Assembly (NCBI RefSeq): GCF_001610975.1
Contig: NZ_CP013342.1
Coordinates: 2,551,001 to 2,615,000, forward strand
Reading direction: 5' to 3'
Origin: Sphingopyxis terrae subsp. terrae NBRC 15098
Lineage (GTDB): Bacteria > Pseudomonadota > Alphaproteobacteria > Sphingomonadales > Sphingomonadaceae
Length of the DNA: 64,000 bases
Part shown: piece by piece, positions 9,204-18,374 of the stretch
How the letters are laid out: each line of letters starts with the position of its first letter
Position numbering within the stretch: position 1 is the stretch's first letter
The notes under the pieces: model-generated
Database searches by the model: none
The model's input: only the letters and a program-made list of their open reading frames with translations
Told to the model about the DNA's origin: nothing
Program-made: the position numbers and the translations under genes

Positions 9204-10001
9204 ATGAACGCGGGAGAAGTCAGGGCAATCGCCAAGGTCGACCGGATCGACGGCCCGAGCAGTTGGACGGTGTCTGGCGATTGTCACATGCTGATCCTTT
9301 ACGAAGCGGGCAGCTACCACTGGCTCGAGACCTGGCTCGACGGACGGCGAACATCGCTTGGCGATCCGATCCCCGGCGAAATGTGGCTGGCGCCCTTCGG
9401 TCACGAATATCGTGCGACGGCGCAGGGCGGCGCGGTGCGTAGCATCGAGGTCGAAATTCCGCACCACCGGCTCGCCGTTTCGCCCCATGCGCGGGCGATC
9501 GCGGGGCATGACGATCCGGCGATGGCGGCGCTCGCCCGCGCGCTCGCGGCGGGCGATGCCCAGGCGGGCGACGCGCTCATCGCCGCGATCGCCGAACGGC
9601 TCGCAACCACGGCAACGCTTCCGGTACAGCCGGGCATCGCGCGGCGCATCGACGATCTGATGCGTTATATCCAGAAGGGCCTCGAAACCCAGCTGTCGGT
9701 GCACGAACTTGCCGAGGAAGCCGGCATGTCGGTCAATAATCTGATCGTCCAGTTCGCGCGCGCGACGGGGCGCACGCCGGCGCAATATGTGCTGCATCAG
9801 CGGCTGCGCCGCGCCTGCTGGTTTCTGCTTAACCGGCCGCTGAGCGTCGCCGAAATCGCCTTTGCAACCGGCTTTTCGAGTCACGCGCATCTTTGTTCTG
9901 TGTTTCGGCGCAGGCTTGCTATGTCTCCCGGCCAGTGGCGCAAACTTATGAAGGGGAGGGCGAGCGTCGATGGCGAGGACCAATCTGTTTCGGGCGCGTG
10001 A
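9204..10001 (+). CDS. AraC family transcriptional regulator
   Basis: 265 residues. The C-terminal 95 residues carry the two helix-turn-helix units (LSVHELAEEAGMSVNNLIVQF and LSVAEIAFATGFSSHAHLCS), ending with RRLAMSPGQWRK. The N-terminal part is a cupin-like sensor region (GSYHWLETW, PGEMWLAPFGHEY). ATG 9204 (MNAGEVRA) is chosen; an upstream ATG at 9162 is possible but weaker. The end overlaps the start of ltrA by 32 bases, so the regulator is probably co-transcribed with it. The effector is unknown. Confidence 0.85.
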   Translation: MNAGEVRAIAKVDRIDGPSSWTVSGDCHMLILYEAGSYHWLETWLDGRRTSLGDPIPGEMWLAPFGHEYRATAQGGAVRSIEVEIPHHRLAVSPHARAIAGHDDPAMAALARALAAGDAQAGDALIAAIAERLATTATLPVQPGIARRIDDLMRYIQKGLETQLSVHELAEEAGMSVNNLIVQFARATGRTPAQYVLHQRLRRACWFLLNRPLSVAEIAFATGFSSHAHLCSVFRRRLAMSPGQWRKLMKGRASVDGEDQSVSGA

Positions 10002-11196
10002 CGCGCACGGCCATGCGCCAGTCACCTATATCGAGCTGTTCTTCGACCTCGTTTTCGTCTTCGCGATAACCCAGCTTTCGCACGGTCTGCTCGCGCATCT
10101 GTCGCTGATGGGGGCGTTGCAGGCGCTGATCCTGCTGTTCGCGGTCTGGTGGGTGTGGATTTACACGACCTGGGTTGCGAACTGGCTCAACCCCGACCGC
10201 GCCAATGTCCGCCTGATGCTGATCCTGCTGATGCTCGCGGGGCTCGCGCTGTCGAGTGCCATTCCCTACGCGTTCGGCAAGAATGGCTGGCTGTTCGCCG
10301 CCGCTTATTGTTCGATGCAATTGGGGCGGTCGCTTTATGTCGTCTGGGCAAGCTGGGGGATCCACGACGGGCGCGCACGCAATTTCGCGCGCATCGCCTT
10401 CTGGTCGCTGCTCACCCTGCCCCTGTGGATCGCGGGCTGCTTCGCCGATGCCGAGGTGCGGATGCTGTGCTGGGCGGCGGCGCTCGCCATCGAATATGCC
10501 GGTCCCTTCGCCTTTTTTGCGACGCCAGGGCTGGGCCGGTCGAACGCGGCTGACTGGGACATCGCCGGGGCGCATATGGCCGAACGCTGCGCGCTGTTCA
10601 TCATCATTGCGCTGGGTGAGGGGGTGCTCGTCACCGGCGCGACCTTTGCGACGTTGCCACAGGACGCGCTCCACTGGACGGCTTTCGTGACCTGCTTCCT
10701 GGGCAGCGCGGCGCTGTGGTGGCTCTATTTCGACACCGGCGCGGTGCGCGGGAGCAAGCTGATCGAGGTGAGCGGCGACGCCGGCCTTCTCGCGCGCAAC
10801 GCCTATACCTATTGGCATATCCCGATCGTCGCGGGGCTCGTCGTCTCGGCGGTCGCCGACGAAATGCTGCTCGCCCACCCCAAGGGGCATATCGAGCCGG
10901 CCTATCTCGCCGTTGCCGTCGGCGGCGCGCTGCTCTTCCTCGTCGGCAATATGGGGTTCAAGCGCGCGACGAACGATCGGCCGCTGCCGCCCTTTTCGCA
11001 TATGCTCGGCTGCGCGCTGCTGCTCGCGATCGGCGCCGCGGCCTGGTTCGGCCATTGGCAGCCGCTGACGCTCGGCATGGGAATTTTCGGCGCGCTGTTG
11101 TTCACCGCGATCTGGGAATGGGGATCGCTCAACGGCGGCTGGCAGCGCTGGGCGCCCGGGCTCGGCCGCTTGTTCGGCGCCGATCCCGATGCCTAG
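9970..11196 (+). CDS. Low temperature requirement protein A (LtrA) family
   Basis: 408 residues with about a dozen hydrophobic segments. The family hallmark YIELFFDLVFVFAITQLSHGL lies near residues 19-39, followed by WWVWIYTTWVANWLNPD and AERCALFIIIALGEGVL. Named after a Listeria mutant failing to grow in the cold; the biochemical role is not known. It starts inside the 3' end of the AraC regulator and is followed 24 bases later by a small membrane gene. Confidence 0.88.
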   Translation: MARTNLFRARDAHGHAPVTYIELFFDLVFVFAITQLSHGLLAHLSLMGALQALILLFAVWWVWIYTTWVANWLNPDRANVRLMLILLMLAGLALSSAIPYAFGKNGWLFAAAYCSMQLGRSLYVVWASWGIHDGRARNFARIAFWSLLTLPLWIAGCFADAEVRMLCWAAALAIEYAGPFAFFATPGLGRSNAADWDIAGAHMAERCALFIIIALGEGVLVTGATFATLPQDALHWTAFVTCFLGSAALWWLYFDTGAVRGSKLIEVSGDAGLLARNAYTYWHIPIVAGLVVSAVADEMLLAHPKGHIEPAYLAVAVGGALLFLVGNMGFKRATNDRPLPPFSHMLGCALLLAIGAAAWFGHWQPLTLGMGIFGALLFTAIWEWGSLNGGWQRWAPGLGRLFGADPDA

Positions 11197-11220
11197 CCGG
11201 ATGTTTCAGGGGAGGAATCC

Positions 11221-11471
11221 ATGTCGCACACCATGATCATGCTCATCGCCGCGCTGGCCCTGCTGGTCCTGCTACGCCTGTCCATTCGCGATGCCGCCCG
11301 CGCGACCGGCTTTTTCTGGTCCTGTGGTTGGTCGTATCGGTCGCCAATCTGCTCTTCGGCGTGCTTTCCGCCGGCTATGGCTGGGACGAGGAGGCGACGG
11401 TGTGGCTGCTCGTCTTCGGCGTCCCCGCGGCTTTCGCGCTGATCACGAAGCGGTTCAGGGTGCGGGATTGA
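11221..11471 (+). pseudogene. Small membrane protein gene with apparent frameshift
   Basis: A strong ribosome binding site (GGGGAGG) precedes ATG 11221. The first frame gives MSHTMIMLIAALALLVLL and an amphipathic stretch to about base 11305, then loses hydrophobic character. From the same place the -1 frame continues FLVLWLVVSVANLLFGVLSA, then EEATVWLLVFGVPAAFALIT, and stops at 11471. Joined, this would be an 83-84-residue, three-helix membrane protein. A single missing base near the CCGGCTTTTT tract would explain it. It is either a real inactivating mutation or a sequencing error. Confidence 0.6.
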
Positions 11472-11886
11472 TCAGGCAGCCATTGGCGCCGGCATAGCGC
11501 GCGCTGCGTGATGCGAGCAGCGGCACGCTGCCCGTCACCGTCTTCGTCGCCGGATCGTCGCTGAGCGACACCAGTTCCATGCCGGGTTCGAAGTCCGTCT
11601 GGCAACTGTCGAGGCTGCGTCCCTGGACATAGCGGCACGAACAACCGACGCGCGCGGCATAGGCCGAGCCGAGTTCGGCCTGCGCCTTGAACGACGGAAA
11701 TTGCCAGATCAGGAAGATCAGCAACAGGGCGCCGAACCCCGCAGCCCACGGCAGGCAGCCGCCCCAACGGCTCGCCCGGCGCTTGCGGCCGTGCAGGCGG
11801 CGCGGCACGTCGGGGCGCTCGCCGGTCGGTGTCGGCGCCGCGGCAGGTTCGCCCGTTGCCGTTTCGGGTGGGTTGGTGTTACTCAC
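11455..11886 (-). CDS. Hypothetical single-pass membrane protein (143 aa)
   Basis: The first 40 residues are Pro/Thr-rich then basic (GRKRRASRWGG), followed by one membrane helix (AAGFGALLLIFLIWQF, about residues 48-63). The rest is a small domain, predicted outside, with four cysteines (CSC, SC, GC), suggesting disulfides. I do not recognise a named family; it resembles hypothetical proteins of sphingomonads. Its 3' end overlaps the frameshifted gene by 17 bases, and its start is only 8 bases from the divergent serine hydrolase start, so the two must share a very compact or overlapping control region. Confidence 0.75.
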   Translation of the reverse strand: MSNTNPPETATGEPAAAPTPTGERPDVPRRLHGRKRRASRWGGCLPWAAGFGALLLIFLIWQFPSFKAQAELGSAYAARVGCSCRYVQGRSLDSCQTDFEPGMELVSLSDDPATKTVTGSVPLLASRSARYAGANGCLINPAP

Positions 11887-11894
11887 GGGCGGCC

Positions 11895-13052
11895 ATGATC
11901 ACGAAAAAACTCTTGCTGGCAAGTGCCGCGCTCGCGCTTCTGGGTGGCTGGTCGCTGACGCACGCCGCCGGTCAGGGCAGCATGGCGCCGCCCGCACCAG
12001 CACCGCGGCTGGGCGCGTCGATCGACGATGTCGTGCCGGTCGCTGCGTCGCCCGCGCTCCCGGCGCTCGATCCGGTGGTGAAGGCGAAGGCCGATGCGCT
12101 GTTCGACGATGCCGGCGATGTCGGCGAGACGCGCGCGCTGTTGGTCCTGCGCGACGGCAAGCCAATCTACGAACGCTATGGCGCCGGCTTCGGCCCCGAT
12201 ACCAAGCTTATCAGCTGGTCGATGGCCAAGAGCATCACCGCGGTGCTGACCGGTTTTCTGGTCGCCGACGGCCAATTGTCGCTCGATGGCCCGGCGCCAG
12301 TCGCGGCGTGGCAACGCAGCGGCGATCCGCGCGGCACGATCGCGCTCAGGGATCTGTTGCACATGTCATCGGGCCTTGAGCATGTCGAGGAAGGCGATCC
12401 GGTGTGGCGCGGCGACACGGTCGACATGTTGTTCGGCAAGGGCGCGCAGGATATGGCCGCCTTTGCCGAGGGCAAGCCCGCTATCGCCAAACCGGGTGAA
12501 GTCTTCAACTATAGTTCGGCGACCAGCGTCATCCTTGCCGATATCCTGACCGATGCACTGACCCCGTCCTCGAACCCCGACGCGCGGCGCGACGCGATGC
12601 TCGATTTCATTCACGGCCGTTTGACCGAGCCGCTGGGGATGACCAGCCTGACCCCCGAATTCGATGCGCATGGCACGATGGTCGGCGGATCGATCATGCA
12701 CGCGACCGCACGCGACTATGCGAAGTTCGGCGAATTCCTGCGCAATCATGGTGTTGCGAACGGCCAGCGCCTGCTCCCCGAAACCTGGATGCGCTTCATG
12801 CTGACGCCGTCGCCCAACGATGCCGGCTATGGCGGGCACATCTGGCTCAATCGCGCGCGGCCCGCGGGCGTGGGGGCAGCGCTATGGCCCGATCGCGGGC
12901 CGAACGACCTGTTCGCCTGCATCGGGCATCAGGGGCAATATATCATCGTGTCGCCGTCGCAGCGGATCACGATGGTGCGGCTCGGCATAACGAAGGACAA
13001 GCAGTTCCCGGCGCTCCGCCGCCATCTCGCCGATCTGACTGCCGCGCTCTAA
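11895..13052 (+). CDS. Serine hydrolase, class C beta-lactamase / NylB-like fold
   Basis: 385 residues with an N-terminal signal sequence (KKLLLASAALALLGGWSLTHA). The catalytic motif S109-M-A-K112 lies in ISWSMAKSITAVL and the tyrosine of the YSS motif is Y206 in FNYSSATSVILAD. Such enzymes include esterases, D-aminopeptidases and 6-aminohexanoate-dimer hydrolase; the YSSATSVILAD pattern is closest to the last. It should act in the periplasm. True beta-lactamase activity is unlikely to be the main role. ATG 11895 is chosen because the signal peptide begins there. Confidence 0.85.
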   Translation: MITKKLLLASAALALLGGWSLTHAAGQGSMAPPAPAPRLGASIDDVVPVAASPALPALDPVVKAKADALFDDAGDVGETRALLVLRDGKPIYERYGAGFGPDTKLISWSMAKSITAVLTGFLVADGQLSLDGPAPVAAWQRSGDPRGTIALRDLLHMSSGLEHVEEGDPVWRGDTVDMLFGKGAQDMAAFAEGKPAIAKPGEVFNYSSATSVILADILTDALTPSSNPDARRDAMLDFIHGRLTEPLGMTSLTPEFDAHGTMVGGSIMHATARDYAKFGEFLRNHGVANGQRLLPETWMRFMLTPSPNDAGYGGHIWLNRARPAGVGAALWPDRGPNDLFACIGHQGQYIIVSPSQRITMVRLGITKDKQFPALRRHLADLTAAL

Positions 13053-13070
13053 GGCGCTACGCCGCGATCG

Positions 13071-13886
13071 TCAGAGCAGGAATTCGCCGGTCAGCGTCGT
13101 GACGCAGCGACCCGAAAGCTCGACCTGATCGCCGTCGATATGACAGCCGACTCGCCCGCCGCGCTCGCTCGCCTGCCAGGCGGTAAAGCGGTCGCGCGCC
13201 AGTCGGCGCGTCCAATAAGGGGTAAGGACGCAGTGCGCCGACCCGGTGACGGGATCTTCATCGATCCCCGCGCTTGGCACGAACACGCGGCTCACGACAT
13301 CGGCGCCTGCTGGGTCGCCCGCGCCGTCGGCGGTGGCGATCGCCTGTACGTCGCCCAGCGCCTTGAGCGCCGCCATGTCGGGCGCCAGCGCGCGCACCTC
13401 GCGCGGATCGGCATAGACGAGCAGCGCATAGCGCCCCTCATGCCACAGCGTTTCGACCGGCGACCCGCCGACCGCGGCCGCGATCTTCGCCAGCGGCTTG
13501 GGTTCGGGGCGATAGGCGGGCAGGCGCATGCGATATCCGTCCTCGTCATCGCGCGCGACAACGAGGATGCCCGCGTGGCGCGTGCGAAAACGCATGTCGC
13601 CGCGCCACTGGGCGGTGGTCAGCAGCACATGTCCGCTCGCCAGCGTCGCGTGGCCGCACAGCGCGACCTCTTGCTTGGGCGTGAACCAGCGCAGTTCGTA
13701 ATCGGCCTCGCTCGTTTCGTCGGGAACGACGAAGGCGGTTTCGGACAGATTATTCTCCGCCGCGATCGCCTGAAGCATCGCGTCGCTCATCCACTCATCA
13801 AGCGGCATGACGGCCGCCGGATTTCCCTCGAACGCCCGCTCGGCAAAGGCGTCGACGCGCGTGATCGGCAGGCGGCGCCAGCTCAT
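13071..13886 (-). CDS. PhzF family isomerase/epimerase
   Basis: 271 residues of the PhzF / diaminopimelate-epimerase-like fold. The catalytic glutamate is E44 in [12 protein letters not shown]; the other hallmarks are [10 protein letters not shown] (about residues 77-86) and [11 protein letters not shown] near residue 214. Family members isomerise a range of substrates; there are no other phenazine genes here, so phenazine synthesis is not implied. The start overlaps the pdxH stop (ATGA), so it is translated from the pdxH transcript. Confidence 0.88.
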   Translation of the reverse strand: MSWRRLPITRVDAFAERAFEGNPAAVMPLDEWMSDAMLQAIAAENNLSETAFVVPDETSEADYELRWFTPKQEVALCGHATLASGHVLLTTAQWRGDMRFRTRHAGILVVARDDEDGYRMRLPAYRPEPKPLAKIAAAVGGSPVETLWHEGRYALLVYADPREVRALAPDMAALKALGDVQAIATADGAGDPAGADVVSRVFVPSAGIDEDPVTGSAHCVLTPYWTRRLARDRFTAWQASERGGRVGCHIDGDQVELSGRCVTTLTGEFLL

Positions 13887-14464
13887 GGGTAGAGCAGTCC
13901 GCTCGTCCAGCCATCGCCCGCGCGCACGAACAACGTGCGTTCGTGCAGGCGATGCGCCCGGTCCTGCCAGAATTCGATTCGCTCGGGCGTCACGCGCCAG
14001 CCCGACCAGCGTGGCGGACGCGGCACGTCCTGTCCTTCGAAGCGCGCCTGCATTTCGGCAAAGCGGCTTTCGAAGCTTTCACGCGCGTCGAGCGGACGCG
14101 ACTGCTGGCTGGCCCAGGCGCCGAGCTGGCTGTCGCGGCTGCGCGTCGCGAAATAGGCATCGGCGGTTGCGTCGTCGACGGTCGATACCGGGCCTTCGAT
14201 GCGAATCTGTCGGCGCAGCGACTTCCAGTGAAAGAGCAGTGCGACATGCGGGTTCGCCGCAAGTTCGCCGCCCTTGCGGCTGTCGAGATTGGTGTAGAAG
14301 ACGAACCCGTCGGGGCCATGCCCTTTCAGCAGGACCATCCGCACCGACGGATGGCCGTCCGCCGTCGCGGTCGCCAGCGCCATCGCATTGCTGTCATTGG
14401 GTTCACTCGCGCGTGCCTCGCCATACCATAGGTCGAATAGCGCGAAAGGATCGGTCGTCGTCAT
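13883..14464 (-). CDS. pdxH: Pyridoxamine 5'-phosphate oxidase
   Basis: An FMN enzyme oxidising pyridoxamine or pyridoxine 5'-phosphate to PLP in the cytoplasm. 193 residues, on the short side but typical for this lineage. Motifs: [34 protein letters not shown], then [12 protein letters not shown] and the C-terminal [19 protein letters not shown] with HERTLF. Four-base overlap with phzF-like gene downstream. The divergent dnaJ-like gene starts 132 bases away. Confidence 0.95.
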   Translation of the reverse strand: MTTTDPFALFDLWYGEARASEPNDSNAMALATATADGHPSVRMVLLKGHGPDGFVFYTNLDSRKGGELAANPHVALLFHWKSLRRQIRIEGPVSTVDDATADAYFATRSRDSQLGAWASQQSRPLDARESFESRFAEMQARFEGQDVPRPPRWSGWRVTPERIEFWQDRAHRLHERTLFVRAGDGWTSGLLYP

Positions 14465-14596
14465 GCCGGCTCAATACTCCGCGTCGCGCCTCTGGTCGAG
14501 CAAAAGCGTCGGGAACTTGACCCTCTGCGCGGCCATTACCACATGGCTCGCAATCGGCCCTTCACGGCCAGTCACTTATCGGGCTACAGGAGACAG

Positions 14597-15529
14597 ATGG
14601 CAGATCCCTATTCCACCCTCGGCGTGGCGAAAAACGCGAGCGAAGCGGAAATCAAATCCGCTTATCGCAAGCTTGCAAAAGAGCTGCATCCCGACCGGAA
14701 CAAGGAAAATCCGAAGGCGTCGGAGAAATTCTCCGACGTCACCAAAGCCTATGACCTGTTGTCCGACAAGGAAAAGCGCGCGCAGTTCGATCGCGGCGAA
14801 ATCGATGCAGAGGGCAATCCCGCCATGCCGTTCGGTTTCGGAGGTGGCGGCGGCGGCTTTCGGGGCGACCCGCGCGGCGGGCCGCAGGGGGGCTTCGGCG
14901 GTTTTGGTGGCGAGGGCGCCGACTTCGGCGACATATTCGAAGGCCTGTTCGGCGGTCGCGGTGGTGGCGGCGGATTTGGTTTCGGCGGGGGACGCAGCGC
15001 ACCGCCGCAAAAAGGCGCCAATGTCGCCTATCGGCTGAGCGTTTCGTTCGTCGACGCGGCGACCCAGGCGATGCAGCGGATTACGCTTGCCGACGGCAAG
15101 ACGATCGACCTCAAGCTGCCGGCCGGGGTCGAAACCGGAACGCAGATGCGCCTCGCGGGCAAGGGGCAGCCGGGGCCCGGGGGCAATGGCGACGGCATCG
15201 TAACTATCAGCGTCAAGGATCATCCCTTCTACGAACGCGATGGCGACAATATCCGGCTCGACTTGCCGATCACGCTGAACGAAGCGGTCAAGGGCGCGAA
15301 GATCAAGGTGCCGACCGTCGACGGACCGGTGATGTTGTCGATCCCAGCGGGTTCCTCGTCGGGCAAGGTGATGCGCCTCAAGGGCAAGGGGTTCAGCAGC
15401 AAGGGCGGCGGCCGCGGCGACCAGCTCGTCCGGTTGATGGTGGACATTCCTTCGGGCGACACCGCGCTCGAAAAGGCGCTCGAAGGTTGGACCGATACGC
15501 GGCCGGTGCGGGCCGATCTTGGCGTGTGA
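14597..15529 (+). CDS. DnaJ-class co-chaperone (CbpA-like)
   Basis: 310 residues. A J-domain occupies residues 1-70 with HPD at 31-33, which stimulates DnaK ATPase. A long Gly/Phe-rich linker follows (about 75-145), then two beta-rich substrate-binding domains (GANVAYRLSVSFVDAATQAM, KVMRLKGKGFSSKGGGRGDQ). There is no cysteine-rich zinc finger, so it is a type II protein like CbpA, not the main DnaJ. AGGAGA precedes ATG 14597. It heads a tight plus-strand run through yihY, fabI and aroC. Confidence 0.9.
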   Translation: MADPYSTLGVAKNASEAEIKSAYRKLAKELHPDRNKENPKASEKFSDVTKAYDLLSDKEKRAQFDRGEIDAEGNPAMPFGFGGGGGGFRGDPRGGPQGGFGGFGGEGADFGDIFEGLFGGRGGGGGFGFGGGRSAPPQKGANVAYRLSVSFVDAATQAMQRITLADGKTIDLKLPAGVETGTQMRLAGKGQPGPGGNGDGIVTISVKDHPFYERDGDNIRLDLPITLNEAVKGAKIKVPTVDGPVMLSIPAGSSSGKVMRLKGKGFSSKGGGRGDQLVRLMVDIPSGDTALEKALEGWTDTRPVRADLGV

Positions 15530-15532
15530 TGT

Positions 15533-16609
15533 GTGGTTGAACGTCCCGGGCAGCAAGACGCCGCAGCGCTCGAACGTCAGGTCGCCGAAGAGGTCGGCAG
15601 GGAATTTCTGGCCGAAGGCCACTCGCCCCATTCGCCCGAGGCACGCGCCGAGCGCGCCAAGCGCATGCACCTTCGCGGGCGGGCGCAGGGCGTCATCGAA
15701 CGCGGACGCGAAACGCTCGGCCCCGGGACGCGTATCTTTCGCGTCGCGCGCCGGGTGGTGGTCGGCACATACACCGACGGGTTCATCCACGCCGGAAATC
15801 TTGCCTATCTTGCGCTGATCGCGCTCTTTCCCTTCTTCATCCTGCTCGCTGCGGTGCTCAGTCTCGTCGGTGGCGCTTATGGCAGCGAGCGGGCGATCGA
15901 AGCCGTCTTTTCGACGATGCCGCCGTCGGTTGCGCGCGCGCTCGCGGGGCCGATCGCCGAGGTGATGAGCGCGCGGACGGGCATTTTCCTCTGGCTCGGC
16001 GCGCTCGTCGCGCTGTGGACCGTCGGCAGCCTGATCGAAACGATCCGCGACATCTTGCGCCGCGCCTACGGCACCCATTTTTCCAAAGGCTTTTTCCACT
16101 ATCGGCTGGTGTCGATCGGCATCATCACCGGCGCGGTCGTGCTGATGCTGATCTCGTTCAGCTTGCAGGTACTGATTGTCGGCATCGAACAGTTCGTCGA
16201 ACGCGTCCTGCCCTCTGCCTATCAGTCGGCGGGCGTCGTCGCCATTTCGCGCGGCGTATCGGGGCTGGGGCTGTTCGCCGCCATCTATTTTCTCTTCCTG
16301 TCGCTGACGCCGTCGAAATATCGCGGGCGACAATTTCCCAAATGGCCCGGCGCGCTCTTCACCACCCTGTGGTGGATGGCGGTCACTCTGGCGCTTCCGC
16401 CTTTGCTCGCCAGCCTGTTCCGCTATGACGCGACCTACGGCAGCCTTGCCGGCGTCATGATCGCGCTGTTCTTTTTCTACCTCGTCGGATTGGGTATGGT
16501 GATCGGCGCCGAACTCAATGCAGCGCTCGTCGAGGTTGAGGATTTGGGCCACGACGCTATTGGGCGCGTCGATGATATTGTGGTCGGTAACGACAAGACC
16601 GGAGAATGA
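15533..16609 (+). CDS. YihY/BrkB family inner-membrane protein
   Basis: 358 residues. A charged N-terminus of about 85 residues (many Ala, Glu, Arg) is followed by five or six membrane helices. The family signature GNLAYLALIALFPFFILLAA and the later LFRYDATYGSLAGVMIALFFFYLVGLGMVIGAELNA are clear. Once proposed to be RNase BN in E. coli, which has been withdrawn; the function remains open. Probable GTG start at 15533, three bases after the dnaJ-like stop. It ends one base before fabI. Confidence 0.88.
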   Translation: MVERPGQQDAAALERQVAEEVGREFLAEGHSPHSPEARAERAKRMHLRGRAQGVIERGRETLGPGTRIFRVARRVVVGTYTDGFIHAGNLAYLALIALFPFFILLAAVLSLVGGAYGSERAIEAVFSTMPPSVARALAGPIAEVMSARTGIFLWLGALVALWTVGSLIETIRDILRRAYGTHFSKGFFHYRLVSIGIITGAVVLMLISFSLQVLIVGIEQFVERVLPSAYQSAGVVAISRGVSGLGLFAAIYFLFLSLTPSKYRGRQFPKWPGALFTTLWWMAVTLALPPLLASLFRYDATYGSLAGVMIALFFFYLVGLGMVIGAELNAALVEVEDLGHDAIGRVDDIVVGNDKTGE

Positions 16610-16610
16610 C

Positions 16611-17435
16611 ATGGGGCTGATGAAGGGAAAGCGCGGGCTGATCATGGGGCTTGCGAACGACAAGTCGCTTGCCTGGGGCATCGCGAAGGCCCTGCATGCG
16701 CAGGGCGCCGAACTTGCCATTTCCTATCAGGGCGAGGTGATGGAAAAGCGGGTGAAGCCGCTCGCCGACCAGCTCGGCTGCGATTTCCTGATCGATTGCG
16801 ACGTCAGCGACATGGCCAATCTCGACCAGGCGTTTGCCACGCTCGCGGCGCGTTGGCCGACGATCGATTTCATCGTCCACGCGATCGGCTACACCAACAA
16901 GGAGGCGCTGCGCGGTGCCTATGCCGATGTCGGGCTCGAAGATTTTCTGATGACCATGAACATCAGCGTCTACAGCTTCACTGCGGTCGCCAAGCGCGCG
17001 GCGGCGATGATGACGCCCTATGATCCCGAAACGGGGCAGGGCGGCGGCGCGATGCTGACGCTCAGCTATTATGGCGCCGAAAAGGTCATTCCGCATTACA
17101 ATGTGATGGGCGTCGCGAAGTCGGCGCTCGAAACCAGCGTCAAATATCTCGCCAACGACTATGGGCCGCAGGGCATTCGCGTCAACGCGATCTCGGCGGG
17201 ACCGATCAAGACGCTGGCGGCGAGCGGAATCGGCGATTTCCGCCTGATCCTGAAGTGGAACGAATATAACGCGCCGCTGCGCCGCAATGTGACGATCGAC
17301 GACGTCGGCGGCTCGGCGCTCTATCTGCTCAGCGACCTGTCGAGCGGCGTCACCGGCGAAACGCATCATGTCGATGCGGGCTACCACACTATCGGCATGA
17401 AGCAGGAAGACGCGCCGGACATCGCGCTTGCCTGA
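16611..17435 (+). CDS. fabI: Enoyl-[acyl-carrier-protein] reductase (NADH)
   Basis: Reduces enoyl-ACP in each fatty acid elongation cycle; target of triclosan in other bacteria. 274 residues with an SDR Rossmann fold: the FabI-specific GLANDKSLAWGIAKAL at residues 13-28, AIGYTNK near 91, and catalytic Y163-x6-K170 in HYNVMGVAKSALE. The NAISAGPIKTLAASGI loop covers the substrate site. GGAGA stands upstream of ATG 16611. Tight spacing to yihY and to the GNAT gene suggests one transcript. Confidence 0.96.
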   Translation: MGLMKGKRGLIMGLANDKSLAWGIAKALHAQGAELAISYQGEVMEKRVKPLADQLGCDFLIDCDVSDMANLDQAFATLAARWPTIDFIVHAIGYTNKEALRGAYADVGLEDFLMTMNISVYSFTAVAKRAAAMMTPYDPETGQGGGAMLTLSYYGAEKVIPHYNVMGVAKSALETSVKYLANDYGPQGIRVNAISAGPIKTLAASGIGDFRLILKWNEYNAPLRRNVTIDDVGGSALYLLSDLSSGVTGETHHVDAGYHTIGMKQEDAPDIALA

Positions 17436-17958
17436 TGCAATCGCGGTCCGCCGCGCCCGCGCTAAGGACGCGGCGGCAATCGCGGCGGTGCATCGGGAGG
17501 CTTTCACCGCAACCGGCTTCGGCTATCAGGGCGAGGCCGAACTCGTCGCGATGATCGAGGCCGATGGCGATGCGCTCGTTTCGCTCGTTGCCGAGCGTGC
17601 TGGTACGGTCGCCGGGCATATCCTCTTCAGTCGCATGAGTGCGGTCGCAGACGACCGGCCTCTTGCTGCGGCCGGACTCGCGCCGGTAGCTGTGCTTCCC
17701 GATTGGCAGGGACAGGGCGTCGGCGGCCTGCTGATCCGCGGGGGACTCGCGGCGCTGCGCGATCAGGGGATAGCGTTGTGCGTCGTGCTTGGCGATCCGG
17801 CCTACTACACGCGCTTTGGCTTTTCCGCCGATCTTGCGGCGCGCTTCGCTTCGCCGTTCGCGGGCGAGCATCTGATGGCGACGATGCTCGATCCGGCGGC
17901 TGTCTGGCCGGTCGCGGGCCGGGCCGATTATGCCCCTGCCTTTGCGCGGATGGGCTGA
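17428..17958 (+). CDS. GNAT family N-acetyltransferase
   Basis: 176 residues with the acetyl-CoA-binding pattern PVAVLPDWQGQGVGGLLIRGGL (residues about 85-106; motif Q-x-x-G-x-G). The central ERAGTVAGHILFSRMS and the late YYTRFGFSADLAARFAS are typical of YhbS-like GNATs. The likely start is TTG 17428, overlapping the fabI stop by 8 bases; no good ATG lies upstream of the conserved core. The substrate is unknown. Confidence 0.85.
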   Translation: MPDAIAVRRARAKDAAAIAAVHREAFTATGFGYQGEAELVAMIEADGDALVSLVAERAGTVAGHILFSRMSAVADDRPLAAAGLAPVAVLPDWQGQGVGGLLIRGGLAALRDQGIALCVVLGDPAYYTRFGFSADLAARFASPFAGEHLMATMLDPAAVWPVAGRADYAPAFARMG

Positions 17959-17999
17959 GCGCGCTTGAATTGCGGCGCGATTCCCGCCATCGGCGGGGC

Positions 18000-18374
18000 A
18001 TGGATTTCGCGCTTGCCCTCGATCATGTCCAGATCGCCATTCCGGTGGGCGGCGAAGCGCGGGCGCGCGCTTTCTATGGCGCGCTTCTCGGCCTCGCCGA
18101 ATTGCCCAAGCCCGCCGACATGGCGGCGCGCGGGGGCTGCTGGTTCGCGCTTGGCGACCGGCAATTGCATCTGGGGGTCGAGGGCGATTTCCGGCCTGCC
18201 AGAAAGGCGCATGTCGCGCTCGCCACCGACGGGCTCGACGCGTTGCGCGCACGGGTCGGGGCGCATGGGCATCCGACGAAGGATGACAGCCCCGTCGATG
18301 GGCGTTACCGTTTTTTCACCGAAGATCCTTTCGGCAACCGCATCGAGTTCATGGACAGGACGCCGCGCACATGA
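18000..18374 (+). CDS. VOC (glyoxalase/bleomycin-resistance fold) protein
   Basis: 124 residues forming a single VOC domain: [59 protein letters not shown] and a C-terminal [15 protein letters not shown]. The metal-ligand positions H, H and E are present at the usual places. Function could be a small lyase, dioxygenase or binding protein. It overlaps the aroC start by four bases (ATGA). ATG 18000 is chosen as the first start before the domain. Confidence 0.82.
   Translation: MDFALALDHVQIAIPVGGEARARAFYGALLGLAELPKPADMAARGGCWFALGDRQLHLGVEGDFRPARKAHVALATDGLDALRARVGAHGHPTKDDSPVDGRYRFFTEDPFGNRIEFMDRTPRT

Noticed and set aside
13071..14464. Possible phenazine cluster from phzF and pdxH
   Set aside because: PhzF-like proteins are common outside phenazine pathways and no other phz genes are present.
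14576..16720. A 714-residue open frame on the minus strand under dnaJ, yihY and fabI
   Set aside because: It is the antisense shadow of well-supported genes; the predicted protein is Arg/His/Asp-rich without any family motif.
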